33,671 nt of DNA from Clostridia bacterium (lineage in GTDB: Bacteria; Bacillota; Clostridia; Oscillospirales; Acutalibacteraceae), in contig JAUNIE010000010.1 of NCBI GenBank assembly GCA_030523605.1, positions 1 through 33,671 of the forward strand. The letters are read 5' to 3'. Made by a program: the position numbers and the translations under genes. Position 1 is the first letter of the stretch. Each line of letters begins with the position of its first letter. The notes under the pieces were generated by a model that was given only the letters and a program-made list of their open reading frames with translations, was not told the DNA's origin and did not search any database. Of the stretch, positions 9,226 through 18,288 are shown piece by piece.

Positions 9226-9537
9226 ATGGAAGATATGATAAGCAGAATTATTGAACGAGATCGAGAAGCAAGAGCGAGTCTTACGCAGGCCCGTCAGCTG
9301 AGGATTGACTCTGAGCAGAAGATAAGTGATATGAAAGCAAAAAAGCGTGATGAATATCTTGAAAGGGCGAGGGCAAATATAAAATCGCTTGAAAAGAGCG
9401 AAAAAGTAAAAGCCGCAATTAAATTTAAAGCGATAGAGAATGCCTATGAGCGTAAGGCAGAGAAAGTGGAAAAGATTTATGCGGAAAACAGCGAGGGATG
9501 GACAAACGAACTTTTTGAGCGAGTTATAGAGAGATAA
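9226..9537 (+). CDS. ntpF: V-type ATPase peripheral-stalk subunit G/H-like
   Basis: Small, highly charged, almost entirely coiled-coil protein (103 residues; MEDMISRIIERDREARASLTQARQLRIDSEQKISDMKAKKRDEYLE), the profile of the stator subunit called G or H in archaeal-type V-ATPases (NtpF in Enterococcus hirae naming). In the family this helix pairs with subunit E to form the peripheral stalk that stops the A3B3 head from turning. It is first in the operon, 49 bases before subunit C, with GTGAGGT upstream as Shine-Dalgarno. Sequence conservation in this family is low, so position and coiled-coil character carry the call. Confidence 0.8.
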   Translation: MEDMISRIIERDREARASLTQARQLRIDSEQKISDMKAKKRDEYLERARANIKSLEKSEKVKAAIKFKAIENAYERKAEKVEKIYAENSEGWTNELFERVIER

Positions 9538-9586
9538 TAGGGAGCGGAATTTACTTTGGAACGGTGGTGAGAAGAGCGGGCGAATT

Positions 9587-10657
9587 TTGAAAGCGAAAAA
9601 TTCGTTTCGGCTTGATAAAATGATGTTATCTTATGCGTCAAATGCGGTACTTTCAAAAGCACGAGCGCTTTACGGAAAACAAATTTCGCCAAAGGCTTAT
9701 GATGAGCTTTTAAGTTGCCGTGAGGTTGCGGATATAGCTTCTTATCTGAAACGTAAAACGAGTTACGGAAACGTTCTGGCAAACATAAATGAAAACAGTG
9801 TGCACAGAGCTGAGCTTGAAGAGCGTCTGAAACTAAAACTTTTTGAAGATTTTGAATCGCTCGGAAGATATGATTTGTGGGTTGGAGAGCACTTTTTTGA
9901 GTACATAATAGCAAGAGCGGAAATCGAACAAATAATGCATAGTTTAATGCTTCTTTCTGCGGGGGAGTCGGGTGAATATATCCATTCTATACCGGGATTT
10001 TTTTACAGCCATTCGAAGTTTGACATAAGAGCGCTTGAACATATTAAAACATTCGATGAATTCATGAAAATTATAAAAAAATCGCCATATTACAAGATTA
10101 TTTTGCCTTTCAAACCCGTATCAGACCGGCAAATTAATCTGACGGCGGTAGAAACGGCGCTTTATAATTATCTTTATGACGTAGTTTTTGATATCATAAA
10201 TAAGTACGTTAAGGGTAAACCACGTCAAGAACTTATAGATTTTTTCAATATGTATATTGACCTTACTAACCTTGTGCGAATAGTGAGAATGAAGAAATTC
10301 TATAATCTTTCGGAAGAATACATGGTTTCAGGGCTTATAAACCACGGGACGCTCAGCGACGATAAGCTTAAAGAGTTTATCACTTGTCCGGACAATAAAA
10401 AAATGATGGCGGACATGAAAAATACCAAAATGGGCAGAAAATGGTTCTCAAAAGGGCTTGACGTTATTGATAAAGTCCCGACGAATATGAGGTTTAACTG
10501 GTGCAGACATAATATAAGATTTTCGGTATCACCGCCTGTCGTGTTGATTTCGTATATATTTCTAAAAGAAGTTGAAATTTTGAATCTTACAAATATCATA
10601 GAGGGTGTGAAATATAATTTACCGCCTGATGAGATAAAAAAGATGTTAATAGTTTAA
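9587..10657 (+). CDS. ntpC: V-type ATPase subunit C
   Basis: Funnel-shaped subunit C (homologue of eukaryotic subunit d) that joins the central rotor shaft to the membrane proteolipid ring. It is 356 residues and all helical. LSYASNAVLSKARALYGKQISPKAYDELL near the start matches the family's typical N-terminus, and it has a late DLTNLVRIVRMKKFY element. The proposed TTG start (LKAKNSFRL) has only a weak GGTGAG upstream; ATG at 9620 (MMLSYAS) is a plausible alternative. It lies between the stalk subunit and subunit I. Confidence 0.9.
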   Translation: MKAKNSFRLDKMMLSYASNAVLSKARALYGKQISPKAYDELLSCREVADIASYLKRKTSYGNVLANINENSVHRAELEERLKLKLFEDFESLGRYDLWVGEHFFEYIIARAEIEQIMHSLMLLSAGESGEYIHSIPGFFYSHSKFDIRALEHIKTFDEFMKIIKKSPYYKIILPFKPVSDRQINLTAVETALYNYLYDVVFDIINKYVKGKPRQELIDFFNMYIDLTNLVRIVRMKKFYNLSEEYMVSGLINHGTLSDDKLKEFITCPDNKKMMADMKNTKMGRKWFSKGLDVIDKVPTNMRFNWCRHNIRFSVSPPVVLISYIFLKEVEILNLTNIIEGVKYNLPPDEIKKMLIV

Positions 10658-10707
10658 TTTTTCATTTTTATTGGTATTAAATTTATGAAAGGTGAGGTAT
10701 TCAAAAT

Positions 10708-12678
10708 ATGGCTGTTTCGGAAATGAATTTTATAAGCATCATAGGAAACATGAAAAATATTGATGAGATAGTTAATATTTGCGGCGAATCGGGCGTTTTT
10801 CAGCCGGATAATGTATTTACATTTTATTCCGATACCGAAGGATTTACGGCAATATCTGAAGAAAATCCTTATTCTGAACCGTTTCAAGTACTTGGAAATG
10901 CCATAAGCGGCTGCGGAGGTAAGCTCTTCAATATTGACATAAAAAATTTCCATGTAAACAGGAGCAAGATTGAGCGGTATGTAGGTTATTTTTCGGATTT
11001 GGTCACAAAGAAGATAGACGAAAAACGCTTGATTTATCAAGAAATTTCGGAAATCAAAGAAGAGATAAAAACGCTCAAGAATTTTTATGGACTTGATAGG
11101 AGTTTGGAAGAAGTTCTTTCGTGCGAGTACATAAAACCGAGATTTGGTAAGATACCGCTTTCAGGATATAGGCAGCTTGATAAGCTGACGGAACAAAACG
11201 CCAAAAAAGGCATTGATATAGTATTTTTTCCGTTCAAGTGCGATGGCGAATATCAGTGGGGAGTTTATTTTGCGGACGTTGACCATAAGGAAGAAGTCGA
11301 CAGAGTGTTTTCGTCAATGTATTTTGATGAAGTTAAGTTAAAGCCTTGCCCACGCACGCCGTATGAACAAGCGGAATTTTTACAGAACCGTAGGCAAGAG
11401 CTTTATAAAAAGATTGAAGAAATTGAGAGAGAGCTTTCAGAGCTCTGGGATGCGCAAAAAACCCAGTGTATGAAATTTTATCTAAAACTTCGTCAGCTTA
11501 GCGCTTATTTTGAAATAAAGGCCTATGCGGCAAAGTACCATGACAACTTTATACTTGTCGGCTGGGTGCCCAAGGAAGACCTCAAGAGTTTTGAAGAAAA
11601 AATTTCGAAAGTCAAGAATATTGAGTATACCACAGAGGAAGGAAAAAATATTTTAAATCATCTCCCGCCGGTAAAACTCAGAAATCGTAGGATTTTCAGA
11701 CCGTTTGAGTTTTTCGTGGATACCTACGGAATGCCCTCATATAACGAGGTTGACCCGACAATGTTTGTAGCAATAACATATACGATTTTATTCGGAATAA
11801 TGTTTGCGGATTTGGGACAAGGATTAATAGTTTCGCTTGTAGGATTTTTCATGTGGAAGTTCAAGAATATGAAACTGGGAAGAGCTCTCATACCGTGCGG
11901 AATATCTTCGGCGATATTCGGAACGCTTTTCGGGTCGGTTTTCGGATTTGAACACGCACTCGACCCATTTTATAAAGATGTTTTCGGGCTCAAAGAAAAA
12001 CCGATAGAAGTTATGGAATCCTCGATGACGAACTACATAATATATTCGGCTGTGGGGATAGGCGTGTTACTTTTGGTACTCTCGCTACTTCTGGGTACAT
12101 ACTCGTCAATAAAACGGCGAAATTTCGGAGAAGCGCTGTTTAGTCCGAACGGACTTTGTGGGCTTGTGTTTTATTCCTCGGCAGTTTTCGCACTTGTTGA
12201 TATGATAGTACTTCATACAGGCATTGTTTCAGGTTTGTTTTTGTTAGTTTTTATCGGGTTACCGTTAATAATTTTGCTTTTTAGTGAGATGCTTATCAAG
12301 CTGGTAAATCGAAAGCCTGATTGGAAACCCGAGAGCTGGGGCGATTACCTATCGCAGAGCTTTTTCGAACTATTTGAAATGGTTCTAAGTTACATGTCAA
12401 ACACGATGTCGTTTTTGAGAGTTGGTGCATTTGTACTCGTCCATGCAGGTATGATGATGGTTGTTTTCACGCTTGCGGACATGGTTGGCGGCGGAGTTGG
12501 ATACATTATAACTATGATTATAGGAAATATCATAGTTATCGCACTTGAGGCGCTTTTGGCGGGAGTTCAGGTGCTCAGACTTGAGTTTTATGAAATGTTC
12601 AGCAAATTCTTTGAAGGTCAAGGTAGACCGTATTCTCCGATTAAAGTTTCGGAGAGCTTGCAAAATGTTCATCAGTAG
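10708..12678 (+). CDS. ntpI: V-type ATPase subunit I (membrane stator)
   Basis: Subunit I (eukaryotic subunit a) provides the stationary half-channels for ion passage. At 656 residues it has the expected two-part build: a cytoplasmic half (about 1-340) with coiled-coil stretches such as QNRRQELYKKIEEIERELSELWDAQ, then a membrane half with seven or eight hydrophobic segments. It begins the membrane part with PSYNEVDPTMFVAITYTILFGIMFADLGQG, a hallmark of the family. The essential arginine facing the rotor is R571 in SFLRVGAF. The start is ATG with AAAGGTGAGG upstream. Confidence 0.97.
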   Translation: MAVSEMNFISIIGNMKNIDEIVNICGESGVFQPDNVFTFYSDTEGFTAISEENPYSEPFQVLGNAISGCGGKLFNIDIKNFHVNRSKIERYVGYFSDLVTKKIDEKRLIYQEISEIKEEIKTLKNFYGLDRSLEEVLSCEYIKPRFGKIPLSGYRQLDKLTEQNAKKGIDIVFFPFKCDGEYQWGVYFADVDHKEEVDRVFSSMYFDEVKLKPCPRTPYEQAEFLQNRRQELYKKIEEIERELSELWDAQKTQCMKFYLKLRQLSAYFEIKAYAAKYHDNFILVGWVPKEDLKSFEEKISKVKNIEYTTEEGKNILNHLPPVKLRNRRIFRPFEFFVDTYGMPSYNEVDPTMFVAITYTILFGIMFADLGQGLIVSLVGFFMWKFKNMKLGRALIPCGISSAIFGTLFGSVFGFEHALDPFYKDVFGLKEKPIEVMESSMTNYIIYSAVGIGVLLLVLSLLLGTYSSIKRRNFGEALFSPNGLCGLVFYSSAVFALVDMIVLHTGIVSGLFLLVFIGLPLIILLFSEMLIKLVNRKPDWKPESWGDYLSQSFFELFEMVLSYMSNTMSFLRVGAFVLVHAGMMMVVFTLADMVGGGVGYIITMIIGNIIVIALEALLAGVQVLRLEFYEMFSKFFEGQGRPYSPIKVSESLQNVHQ

Positions 12679-12730
12679 TTTATAATTATAATGTTTAATA
12701 TATAAAAAAATAATTTTGGAGGTAATTATT

Positions 12731-13198
12731 ATGTTTAGTTTGTATTTTATTATTCCGGCGATTTGTATTATTTTAAGTTCATGGTTGGCAGTCAAAGCGG
12801 TGAAAGGTGGAGTAAGTAAGAAAAAAGCGGTTGTGCTTCAAATGGTGAGTGTGGCTGCAGTGATGCTTGCTTGCCTGATTATGCCCGCAAAAGCAGCGGA
12901 AACATCAAATGAAACTTCAGCAAATACATCAGCAAGTCAGACATCTGAAGCTGCTGCGGCAAACGCAAATGCATATGGTATAGGCCTGATAGCTGCGGCG
13001 CTCGTTACCGGACTTTCAGGTATCGGCGGCGGTATAGCTGTTGCGTCGGCTGCACCTGCGGCAATTGCGGCAACTTCGGAGGACCCCAAAGCATTTGGTA
13101 AATCACTTATATTCGTTGCGCTTGGTGAAGGTATTGCGCTTTATGGATTGCTTATTTCGATAATGATATTCTCACAACTCGGACAATTACACGTTTAG
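12731..13198 (+). CDS. ntpK: V-type ATPase subunit K (rotor proteolipid)
   Basis: Membrane rotor subunit that carries the transported ion. The start is ATG 12731 (155 residues); an in-frame TTG at 12716 is part of the GGAGG Shine-Dalgarno region. There are four hydrophobic segments: about 4-22, 33-52, 84-110 and 124-148. Only the last hairpin looks like a working c-type unit, with glycine-rich LSGIGGGIAVASAAPAAIAATSEDP and the ion-binding glutamate E133 in FVALGEGIALYG. The first hairpin has no acidic ion site and is followed by a Ser/Thr/Ala/Asn linker (about 56-82). The junction MPAKA-AE resembles a signal-peptidase site, so the mature protein might be the C-terminal hairpin alone. That last point is inference. 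Confidence 0.92.
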   Translation: MFSLYFIIPAICIILSSWLAVKAVKGGVSKKKAVVLQMVSVAAVMLACLIMPAKAAETSNETSANTSASQTSEAAAANANAYGIGLIAAALVTGLSGIGGGIAVASAAPAAIAATSEDPKAFGKSLIFVALGEGIALYGLLISIMIFSQLGQLHV

Positions 13199-13209
13199 GA
13201 GAATGCTTT

Positions 13210-13518
13210 ATGCGTTTTGAACTTATAAGCAATAGTCGAGATGCGATAGTCGGGATGCGGCTTGCGGGAATTGTGGGGACGCTGGTGAGAACGGAAGAAG
13301 ACGCCGAAAATGCGCTCGATGCAGCCGTAAAAAAAGAAGACGTTGCCATAATTCTCATAAACGAAGGTTTGGCGAATATGATACCCGAAACAGTTAATAA
13401 ATTTAAAAATAACGGCGGCAGACCGCTCATCGTGGTAATACCTGATGGGAAATCGGAAGGTCGTGCGGCGGATTCGATTACTAATTATATCAATGAGGCG
13501 ATTGGTCTCAAAGTATAG
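13210..13518 (+). CDS. ntpG: V-type ATPase subunit F
   Basis: Small Rossmann-like rotor-shaft subunit F (NtpG in E. hirae naming). It is 102 residues with the family layout: N-terminal strand around DAIVGMRLAGIVGTLV, an acidic stretch EEDAENALDAAVKKEDVAIILINEGLANMI, and PLIVVIPDGKSEG. In the family it binds subunit D in the central stalk. It starts 11 bases after ntpK with TAGGAG overlapping the ntpK stop codon. Confidence 0.93.
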   Translation: MRFELISNSRDAIVGMRLAGIVGTLVRTEEDAENALDAAVKKEDVAIILINEGLANMIPETVNKFKNNGGRPLIVVIPDGKSEGRAADSITNYINEAIGLKV

Positions 13519-13546
13519 ATAAAATATGGCGAAAGAGGGGGTTAGT

Positions 13547-14143
13547 ATGCAGAAAAGCTATAAATCGAGCAACTTTTTAAAAGTCATCGATAAATATACA
13601 AAGAAACAGAAGTCAAAAATAACCGATGAGATTAAAGAGCATGAGGAAGCGGAGCTTAAAAAAGCGGAAGCTGAGATTATTGAAGACACAAATAATATGA
13701 TTCAAAAAGAATTGCTTGCTATGAAAAATAAGATAGCAATTGAAATTTCGCATAAAGAACTTTATGAGCGTAAAAAACTTTCGCTTCGCCGTAAAGAAAT
13801 GATGGAAGATATTTTCAGTGCATGTCGTGAAAAACTGCTTTCGTTCATGAATGATTCAGAAAAGTATGCAGATTATCTAAAAGACTGTGCAAAGGACATT
13901 TCTGAGGTTTTGATGCGTGGCGATACGGTTTTGTACGTTCGTGCGGAAGATATGAAGTATAGCGACGTAATTAAAGAAGCGTTTGGTGGGCAGTGCCGTA
14001 TAGAAAGCGATGATAGCATACTTATCGGCGGCATAAGAGGTTACAGCGAAGTGCAAGGCCTTATTGCAGATGAAACTTTTGACGAAAAACTCAAAGAGCA
14101 AAGCGAATGGGCTGCGGAGACGTTTGGAATCCGCTTGGTTTAG
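13547..14143 (+). CDS. ntpE: V-type ATPase peripheral-stalk subunit E
   Basis: Stator subunit E, partner of the small coiled-coil subunit at the head of the operon. The N-terminal half (to about residue 95) is lysine/glutamate-rich coiled coil (KKQKSKITDEIKEHEEAELKKAEAEIIEDTNN). The C-terminal half is the globular head-binding domain with SDDSILIGGIRGYSEVQGLIADETFDEKLKEQ. I favour ATG 13547 (198 residues) over the in-frame ATG 13526, because AAAGAGGGGG sits 6-7 bases before 13547 whereas the earlier ATG has no ribosome site. Confidence 0.93.
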   Translation: MQKSYKSSNFLKVIDKYTKKQKSKITDEIKEHEEAELKKAEAEIIEDTNNMIQKELLAMKNKIAIEISHKELYERKKLSLRRKEMMEDIFSACREKLLSFMNDSEKYADYLKDCAKDISEVLMRGDTVLYVRAEDMKYSDVIKEAFGGQCRIESDDSILIGGIRGYSEVQGLIADETFDEKLKEQSEWAAETFGIRLV

Positions 14144-14161
14144 CGTATAAAAAATTAAAAT

Positions 14162-14206
14162 AGGAGGAAAAGTATCGACGGTTTTTAGTGCGGTCGAGCT
14201 TGTTTG
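14162..14206 (+). promoter_or_regulatory. Displaced ribosome-binding site before ntpA
   Basis: AGGAGG at 14162-14167 is too far from TTG 14204 for ordinary initiation. Between them, TCGAC (14175-14179) can pair with GTCGA (14193-14197), which would shorten the effective distance to about 12-13 bases. Six bases after AGGAGG there is an ATC that opens only a four-codon frame (ATC GAC GGT TTT TAG). Either reading is inference. Confidence 0.35.
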
Positions 14207-15979
14207 ACGGATATGAATGAGAATAATGTAATATATGGGATTAATGGACCTGTTGTAACCGTAAGAAACACGAAATCGTTTTCGATGATGGAAATGGTTT
14301 ACGTCGGTAAAGACCGTCTAATAGGCGAGGTCATAGGAGTTAACGATGAACTTACTACAATACAGGTCTATGAAGAAACTACGGGGCTTAGACCCGGAGA
14401 GCCCGTTGAGGGTACCGGCGGAGCAATGAAAGTTTGCTTGGGACCGGGCATACTTGATAATATTTTTGACGGAATTGAAAGACCGCTTAAATCAATCGAA
14501 GAAAAGAGCGGTGTGTTTATAGCGAAAGGTTGTAGTGTTTCGCCGCTTGACGATGATAAACTTTGGGATGTTGAGGTATGCGTCAAAGTGGGCGACGTTT
14601 TGGAATCGGGAGCGGTTTATGCCACATGCCCTGAAACCTCGATAATTACGCATAAATGTATGGTACCTCCCGGTGTGCATGGAGAGGTCATTGAAGTGAA
14701 GCCGAGCGGAGAGTATAGACTAAATGACGTTGTTGTAAAAATAAGAGATGATAAAGGCAACATTCATGATTTAACGCTTTGTCAGTACTGGCCGATAAAA
14801 ACTCCAAGACCCATAAAAAAGCGTTTGCCATGTACAATACCGCTTATTACGGGTCAGAGAATAATAGACACACTGTTCCCCGTGGCAAAAGGCGGAGCTG
14901 CGGCTGTGCCTGGAGGATTTGGTACAGGTAAGACCATGACACAGCATCAGCTTGCAAAGTGGTGCGACGCAGATATAATTGTGTACGTGGGCTGCGGTGA
15001 ACGTGGTAATGAGATGAGCCAAGTAGTTGATGAGTTTTCTAAGCTTATTGACCCTAAATCAAATAAACCGATGACGGAAAGAACAGTACTTATAGCAAAT
15101 ACGTCAAATATGCCCGTGGCGGCTCGTGAGGCGTCAATTTATACGGGCATAACTCTTGCGGAATACTACAGAGATATGGGCTATGACGTTGCAATAATGG
15201 CGGATTCGACATCACGTTGGGCAGAGGCGCTGCGTGAGATTTCGGGACGCCTTGAAGAAATGCCCGCCGAAGAAGGATTTCCACCATATTTGCCGTCCAG
15301 ACTTTCGGAATTCTACGAGAGAGCGGGACGTGTGGAAACACTTAATGAAAATAATGGTTCGGTAACGATAATCGGAGCAGTTTCGCCGCAAGGTTCAGAT
15401 TTTTCGGAACCTGTTACGCAGAATACAAAAAGATTTGTACGTTGTTTCTGGGCGCTTGATAAATCGCTTGCTTATGCGAGACACTATCCTGCGATAAACT
15501 GGATAAACAGCTACAGTGAATACTTTGTGGATTTGGACAGATGGTACGCCAAGAACGCAGGCGAGTCATTCCTTAGATATAGAAGAAAAATCGCATCAAT
15601 TTTGAGCGAAGAAGATAAGCTCATGGAGATAGTTAAACTGGTCGGCGCGGACGTATTGCCGGATGACCAGAAACTGATAATAGAGATAGCGAAAGTAATA
15701 CGTGTAGGATTTTTACAGCAAAACGCATTCCACAAAGATGATACGTTTGTACCGCTGAAAAAGCAGAAAAAGATGATGAAAATTATACTTTATCTAAATA
15801 GAAAGGTACGCCAGTTGATAGCACAATCTGTGCCGATTTCAAGGGTTATCGAAACAGGAATTTTTGATAAGCTGACACGTATAAAGTATGATATTCCGAA
15901 CGATAAATTGGAACTTTTTGCGGAATACAAAATTGAAATAGACGATATTTTCAATAAGATTATAGGCGAAAAAGTTTAG
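14204..15979 (+). CDS. ntpA: V-type ATPase catalytic subunit A
   Basis: Catalytic ATPase subunit of the A3B3 head. It is 591 residues from TTG 14204. Walker A is GGFGTGKT at 237-244, Walker B lies in [22 protein letters not shown], and the family non-homologous insert follows the N-terminal barrel ([12 protein letters not shown]). Start choice is unsettled: TTG 14204 and ATG 14213 (MNENNVIYG) are both possible, and neither has a ribosome site at normal distance. A perfect AGGAGG (14162-14167) lies about 36 bases before the TTG, with a small inverted repeat between. Confidence 0.97.
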   Translation: MTDMNENNVIYGINGPVVTVRNTKSFSMMEMVYVGKDRLIGEVIGVNDELTTIQVYEETTGLRPGEPVEGTGGAMKVCLGPGILDNIFDGIERPLKSIEEKSGVFIAKGCSVSPLDDDKLWDVEVCVKVGDVLESGAVYATCPETSIITHKCMVPPGVHGEVIEVKPSGEYRLNDVVVKIRDDKGNIHDLTLCQYWPIKTPRPIKKRLPCTIPLITGQRIIDTLFPVAKGGAAAVPGGFGTGKTMTQHQLAKWCDADIIVYVGCGERGNEMSQVVDEFSKLIDPKSNKPMTERTVLIANTSNMPVAAREASIYTGITLAEYYRDMGYDVAIMADSTSRWAEALREISGRLEEMPAEEGFPPYLPSRLSEFYERAGRVETLNENNGSVTIIGAVSPQGSDFSEPVTQNTKRFVRCFWALDKSLAYARHYPAINWINSYSEYFVDLDRWYAKNAGESFLRYRRKIASILSEEDKLMEIVKLVGADVLPDDQKLIIEIAKVIRVGFLQQNAFHKDDTFVPLKKQKKMMKIILYLNRKVRQLIAQSVPISRVIETGIFDKLTRIKYDIPNDKLELFAEYKIEIDDIFNKIIGEKV

Positions 15980-15998
15980 AAGACGGAGGTGAGATAAT

Positions 15999-17489
15999 AT
16001 GGTATTAAATTATGTTGGGCTCAAGGAAATAAGCGGTTCACTGGTAGTGCTGGAAGGCGTGGACGGAGTTTCCTATGAGGAAGTTGTAGATATAAAACTC
16101 GGAGAGGGTAATTACCGTAAGGGTAGAATAGTGCAAATTGACGGCGATAGAGTAGTCGTGCAGGTATTTGAGGGAACGAGTTCGGTTTCGCTTTCGAACA
16201 CGCAAGTAAGACCAAAAGGGCACCCAATGGAAATAGCGCTTTCGCCTGAGATTTTAGGTCGAGTGTTTAATGGTTCGGGCGAGCCGATTGATAATTTGGG
16301 TAAAATATTTCCTCAAAAGAAGATGAATATCAATGGTACCCCGATAAATCCTATATCGAGGGTGTACCCCCAGAACTATATAAATACGGGTATTTCAACT
16401 ATAGATACACTTTCAACGCTTATAAGAGGTCAAAAGTTGCCGATTTTCTCGGGCTCCGGTATGAAGCATAATGAACTTGCGGTACAGATTGCTCGTCAGG
16501 CAAAACTCTCGGACGGCGAAGAAAACAATTTGGCGATAGTGTTTGCAGCGATGGGTGTAAAAAATGACGTCGCAGAATATTTTAAGAGGCAGTTTGATGA
16601 ATCTGGAGTAAGCGAAAGAGTTGTAATGTTTTTGAATCTTTCGAACGACCCTGTTATCGAGAGAATTCTGACGCCCAGATGTGCGCTTACCACGGCGGAA
16701 TATTTGGCGTTTGAACTTAATATGCACGTGCTTGTAATTATGACGGATATGACGTCTTATGCAGAGGCGCTGCGTGAATTCAGCTCGTCAAAGGGCGAAA
16801 TACCGGGCAGAAAAGGATATCCAGGATATCTGTATTCCGATTTTGCATCGCTGTATGAACGTGCGGGAATGGTAAAAGGTAAGACAGGTTCTGTAACCCA
16901 AATACCTATTTTAACGATGCCGAACGATGATATAACGCACCCGGTACCTGACCTTACGGGATATATAACCGAGGGGCAGATAGTTCTTGACCGAACTATG
17001 GATAGATGTGGAGTTTATCCGCCGATATCGGTTTTGCCGTCACTTTCAAGGCTTATGAAAGACGGTATAGGCGAAGGATTTACACGTAAAGATCATCCTG
17101 AACTTGCAAATCAGCTGTTTGCGTCATATGCGAAAGTACAAGACGCCAGAGCGTTGGCATCGGTCATAGGCGAAGAAGATTTGTCGCCAATCGATAAACT
17201 TTATATTGAATTCGGCAAAGCGTTCGAAAAACAGTTTGTAAATCAAGGCTTTAATGACAACAGACCGATAGAACGCAGTTTGGAACTTGGTTGGAGATTG
17301 TTGTCATCGCTCCCACGCACGGAACTTGATCGAGTCAGCGGACCCACCCTTGATGAGTATTATATCGATGATAAGGCGCTTTTGGAACGCAAGAATAAAG
17401 TTGACTTGATAGAGATAGAAAATCCCGATGATGCCGAAGATAATGATGACATCGATGACAATGACGATATAGATAACGATGAAAATTAA
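15999..17489 (+). CDS. ntpB: V-type ATPase regulatory subunit B
   Basis: Non-catalytic nucleotide-binding partner of subunit A. It is 496 residues with [22 protein letters not shown], the degenerate P-loop [12 protein letters not shown], and [37 protein letters not shown], all typical of subunit B. Bacterial B subunits are usually about 455-470 residues; the excess is a C-terminal tail after residue 470 made almost only of Asp, Asn, Glu and Ile ([20 protein letters not shown]). The gene has GGAGGTGAG upstream and starts 19 bases after ntpA. Confidence 0.97.
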   Translation: MVLNYVGLKEISGSLVVLEGVDGVSYEEVVDIKLGEGNYRKGRIVQIDGDRVVVQVFEGTSSVSLSNTQVRPKGHPMEIALSPEILGRVFNGSGEPIDNLGKIFPQKKMNINGTPINPISRVYPQNYINTGISTIDTLSTLIRGQKLPIFSGSGMKHNELAVQIARQAKLSDGEENNLAIVFAAMGVKNDVAEYFKRQFDESGVSERVVMFLNLSNDPVIERILTPRCALTTAEYLAFELNMHVLVIMTDMTSYAEALREFSSSKGEIPGRKGYPGYLYSDFASLYERAGMVKGKTGSVTQIPILTMPNDDITHPVPDLTGYITEGQIVLDRTMDRCGVYPPISVLPSLSRLMKDGIGEGFTRKDHPELANQLFASYAKVQDARALASVIGEEDLSPIDKLYIEFGKAFEKQFVNQGFNDNRPIERSLELGWRLLSSLPRTELDRVSGPTLDEYYIDDKALLERKNKVDLIEIENPDDAEDNDDIDDNDDIDNDEN

Positions 17490-17509
17490 TTATCGGGAGG
17501 TAGAAAATT

Positions 17510-18121
17510 ATGTCAAATCAAATAGCTCCCACAAAAGGTAATTTAATGGCGACAAAGAAGTCGTATGACCTCTCAAAATTGGGGTTTGAACTCCTAGATA
17601 GAAAGCGTAATATTTTAGTGCGAGAGATGATGGCGCTTATCGAACGTGCGAAAGAAATACAAGATAAAATAGACGTAACTTATAAAAAAGCGTTTACCAC
17701 GCTCAAAAAAGCTCATATAGCGTTAGGGGTTTGCGAAGAATTGGCGCAATCGGTACCCGAACAAACGGGACTTAATGTCACGTTCAGGAGCGTAATGGGC
17801 GTAGAGATACCGATAGTGCAATTTAATGAACAAGAGGAAACAGGAATACCGTTTGGGCTTTATAATTCCAATTCGGATTTAGATAAAGCATATTCGTGTT
17901 TCCGAGAGGTAAGCAGACTTACCGCAGGACTCGCAGAAGTTGAAACGAGTGTGTATTTGCTCGCTAATGCAATAAAAAAGACGCAAAAACGAGCTAACGC
18001 ACTAAAAAATATAATGATACCGAAGTTCGAAGCGCAGATAAAAACTATAACCGAAGCTTTGGAAGAAAAAGAGCGAGAAGAGTTTTCAAGATTAAAGGTT
18101 ATAAAGAACCAATCAAAATAA
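17510..18121 (+). CDS. ntpD: V-type ATPase subunit D (central shaft)
   Basis: Long antiparallel coiled-coil shaft subunit that rotates inside the A3B3 head. It is 203 residues with the family's APTKGNLMATKKSYDLSKLGFELLDRKRNILVREMM N-terminus and a long C-terminal helix. It ends in a lysine-rich tail that runs into the operon terminator. GGGAGGT precedes the ATG. It is the last ATPase gene, so the set G-C-I-K-F-E-A-B-D is complete in one operon. Confidence 0.96.
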   Translation: MSNQIAPTKGNLMATKKSYDLSKLGFELLDRKRNILVREMMALIERAKEIQDKIDVTYKKAFTTLKKAHIALGVCEELAQSVPEQTGLNVTFRSVMGVEIPIVQFNEQEETGIPFGLYNSNSDLDKAYSCFREVSRLTAGLAEVETSVYLLANAIKKTQKRANALKNIMIPKFEAQIKTITEALEEKEREEFSRLKVIKNQSK

Positions 18122-18154
18122 AATTTATTGCCAAGTAGTAGTTTTGCACTTGGC
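18110..18154 (+). repeat. Terminator-bearing repeat, left copy
   Basis: Aligns with 19536-19579 at about 38 of 45 positions with one gap. It covers the last codons of ntpD plus the terminator hairpin. Within the stem an A-T pair here corresponds to a G-C pair in the right copy, a compensatory change that supports a working RNA hairpin. Confidence 0.7.
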
Positions 18155-18160
18155 TTTTTT
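18130..18160 (+). terminator. Terminator of the V-ATPase operon
   Basis: Seven-pair stem GCCAAGT (18130-18136) with ACTTGGC (18148-18154), followed by six T residues. It starts nine bases after the ntpD stop codon. Confidence 0.85.
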
Positions 18161-18227
18161 GTTTGCTTCAAAACATTATAAAGACATTAAGCCTCCCTTA
18201 TTTTTTATGTTTTTATATAAAAAATAC

Positions 18228-18255
18228 TTGACAAAGTATATATATAATATATAAT
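18228..18255 (+). promoter_or_regulatory. Promoter of the 410-residue orphan gene
   Basis: Consensus TTGACA (18228-18233), a 16-base spacer and consensus TATAAT (18250-18255), followed by a short leader. Both hexamers are perfect, so expression may be strong. No clear operator palindrome is visible. Confidence 0.75.
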
Positions 18256-18288
18256 AACCATATAAACAAATCCAAGGAGGTAATTATT

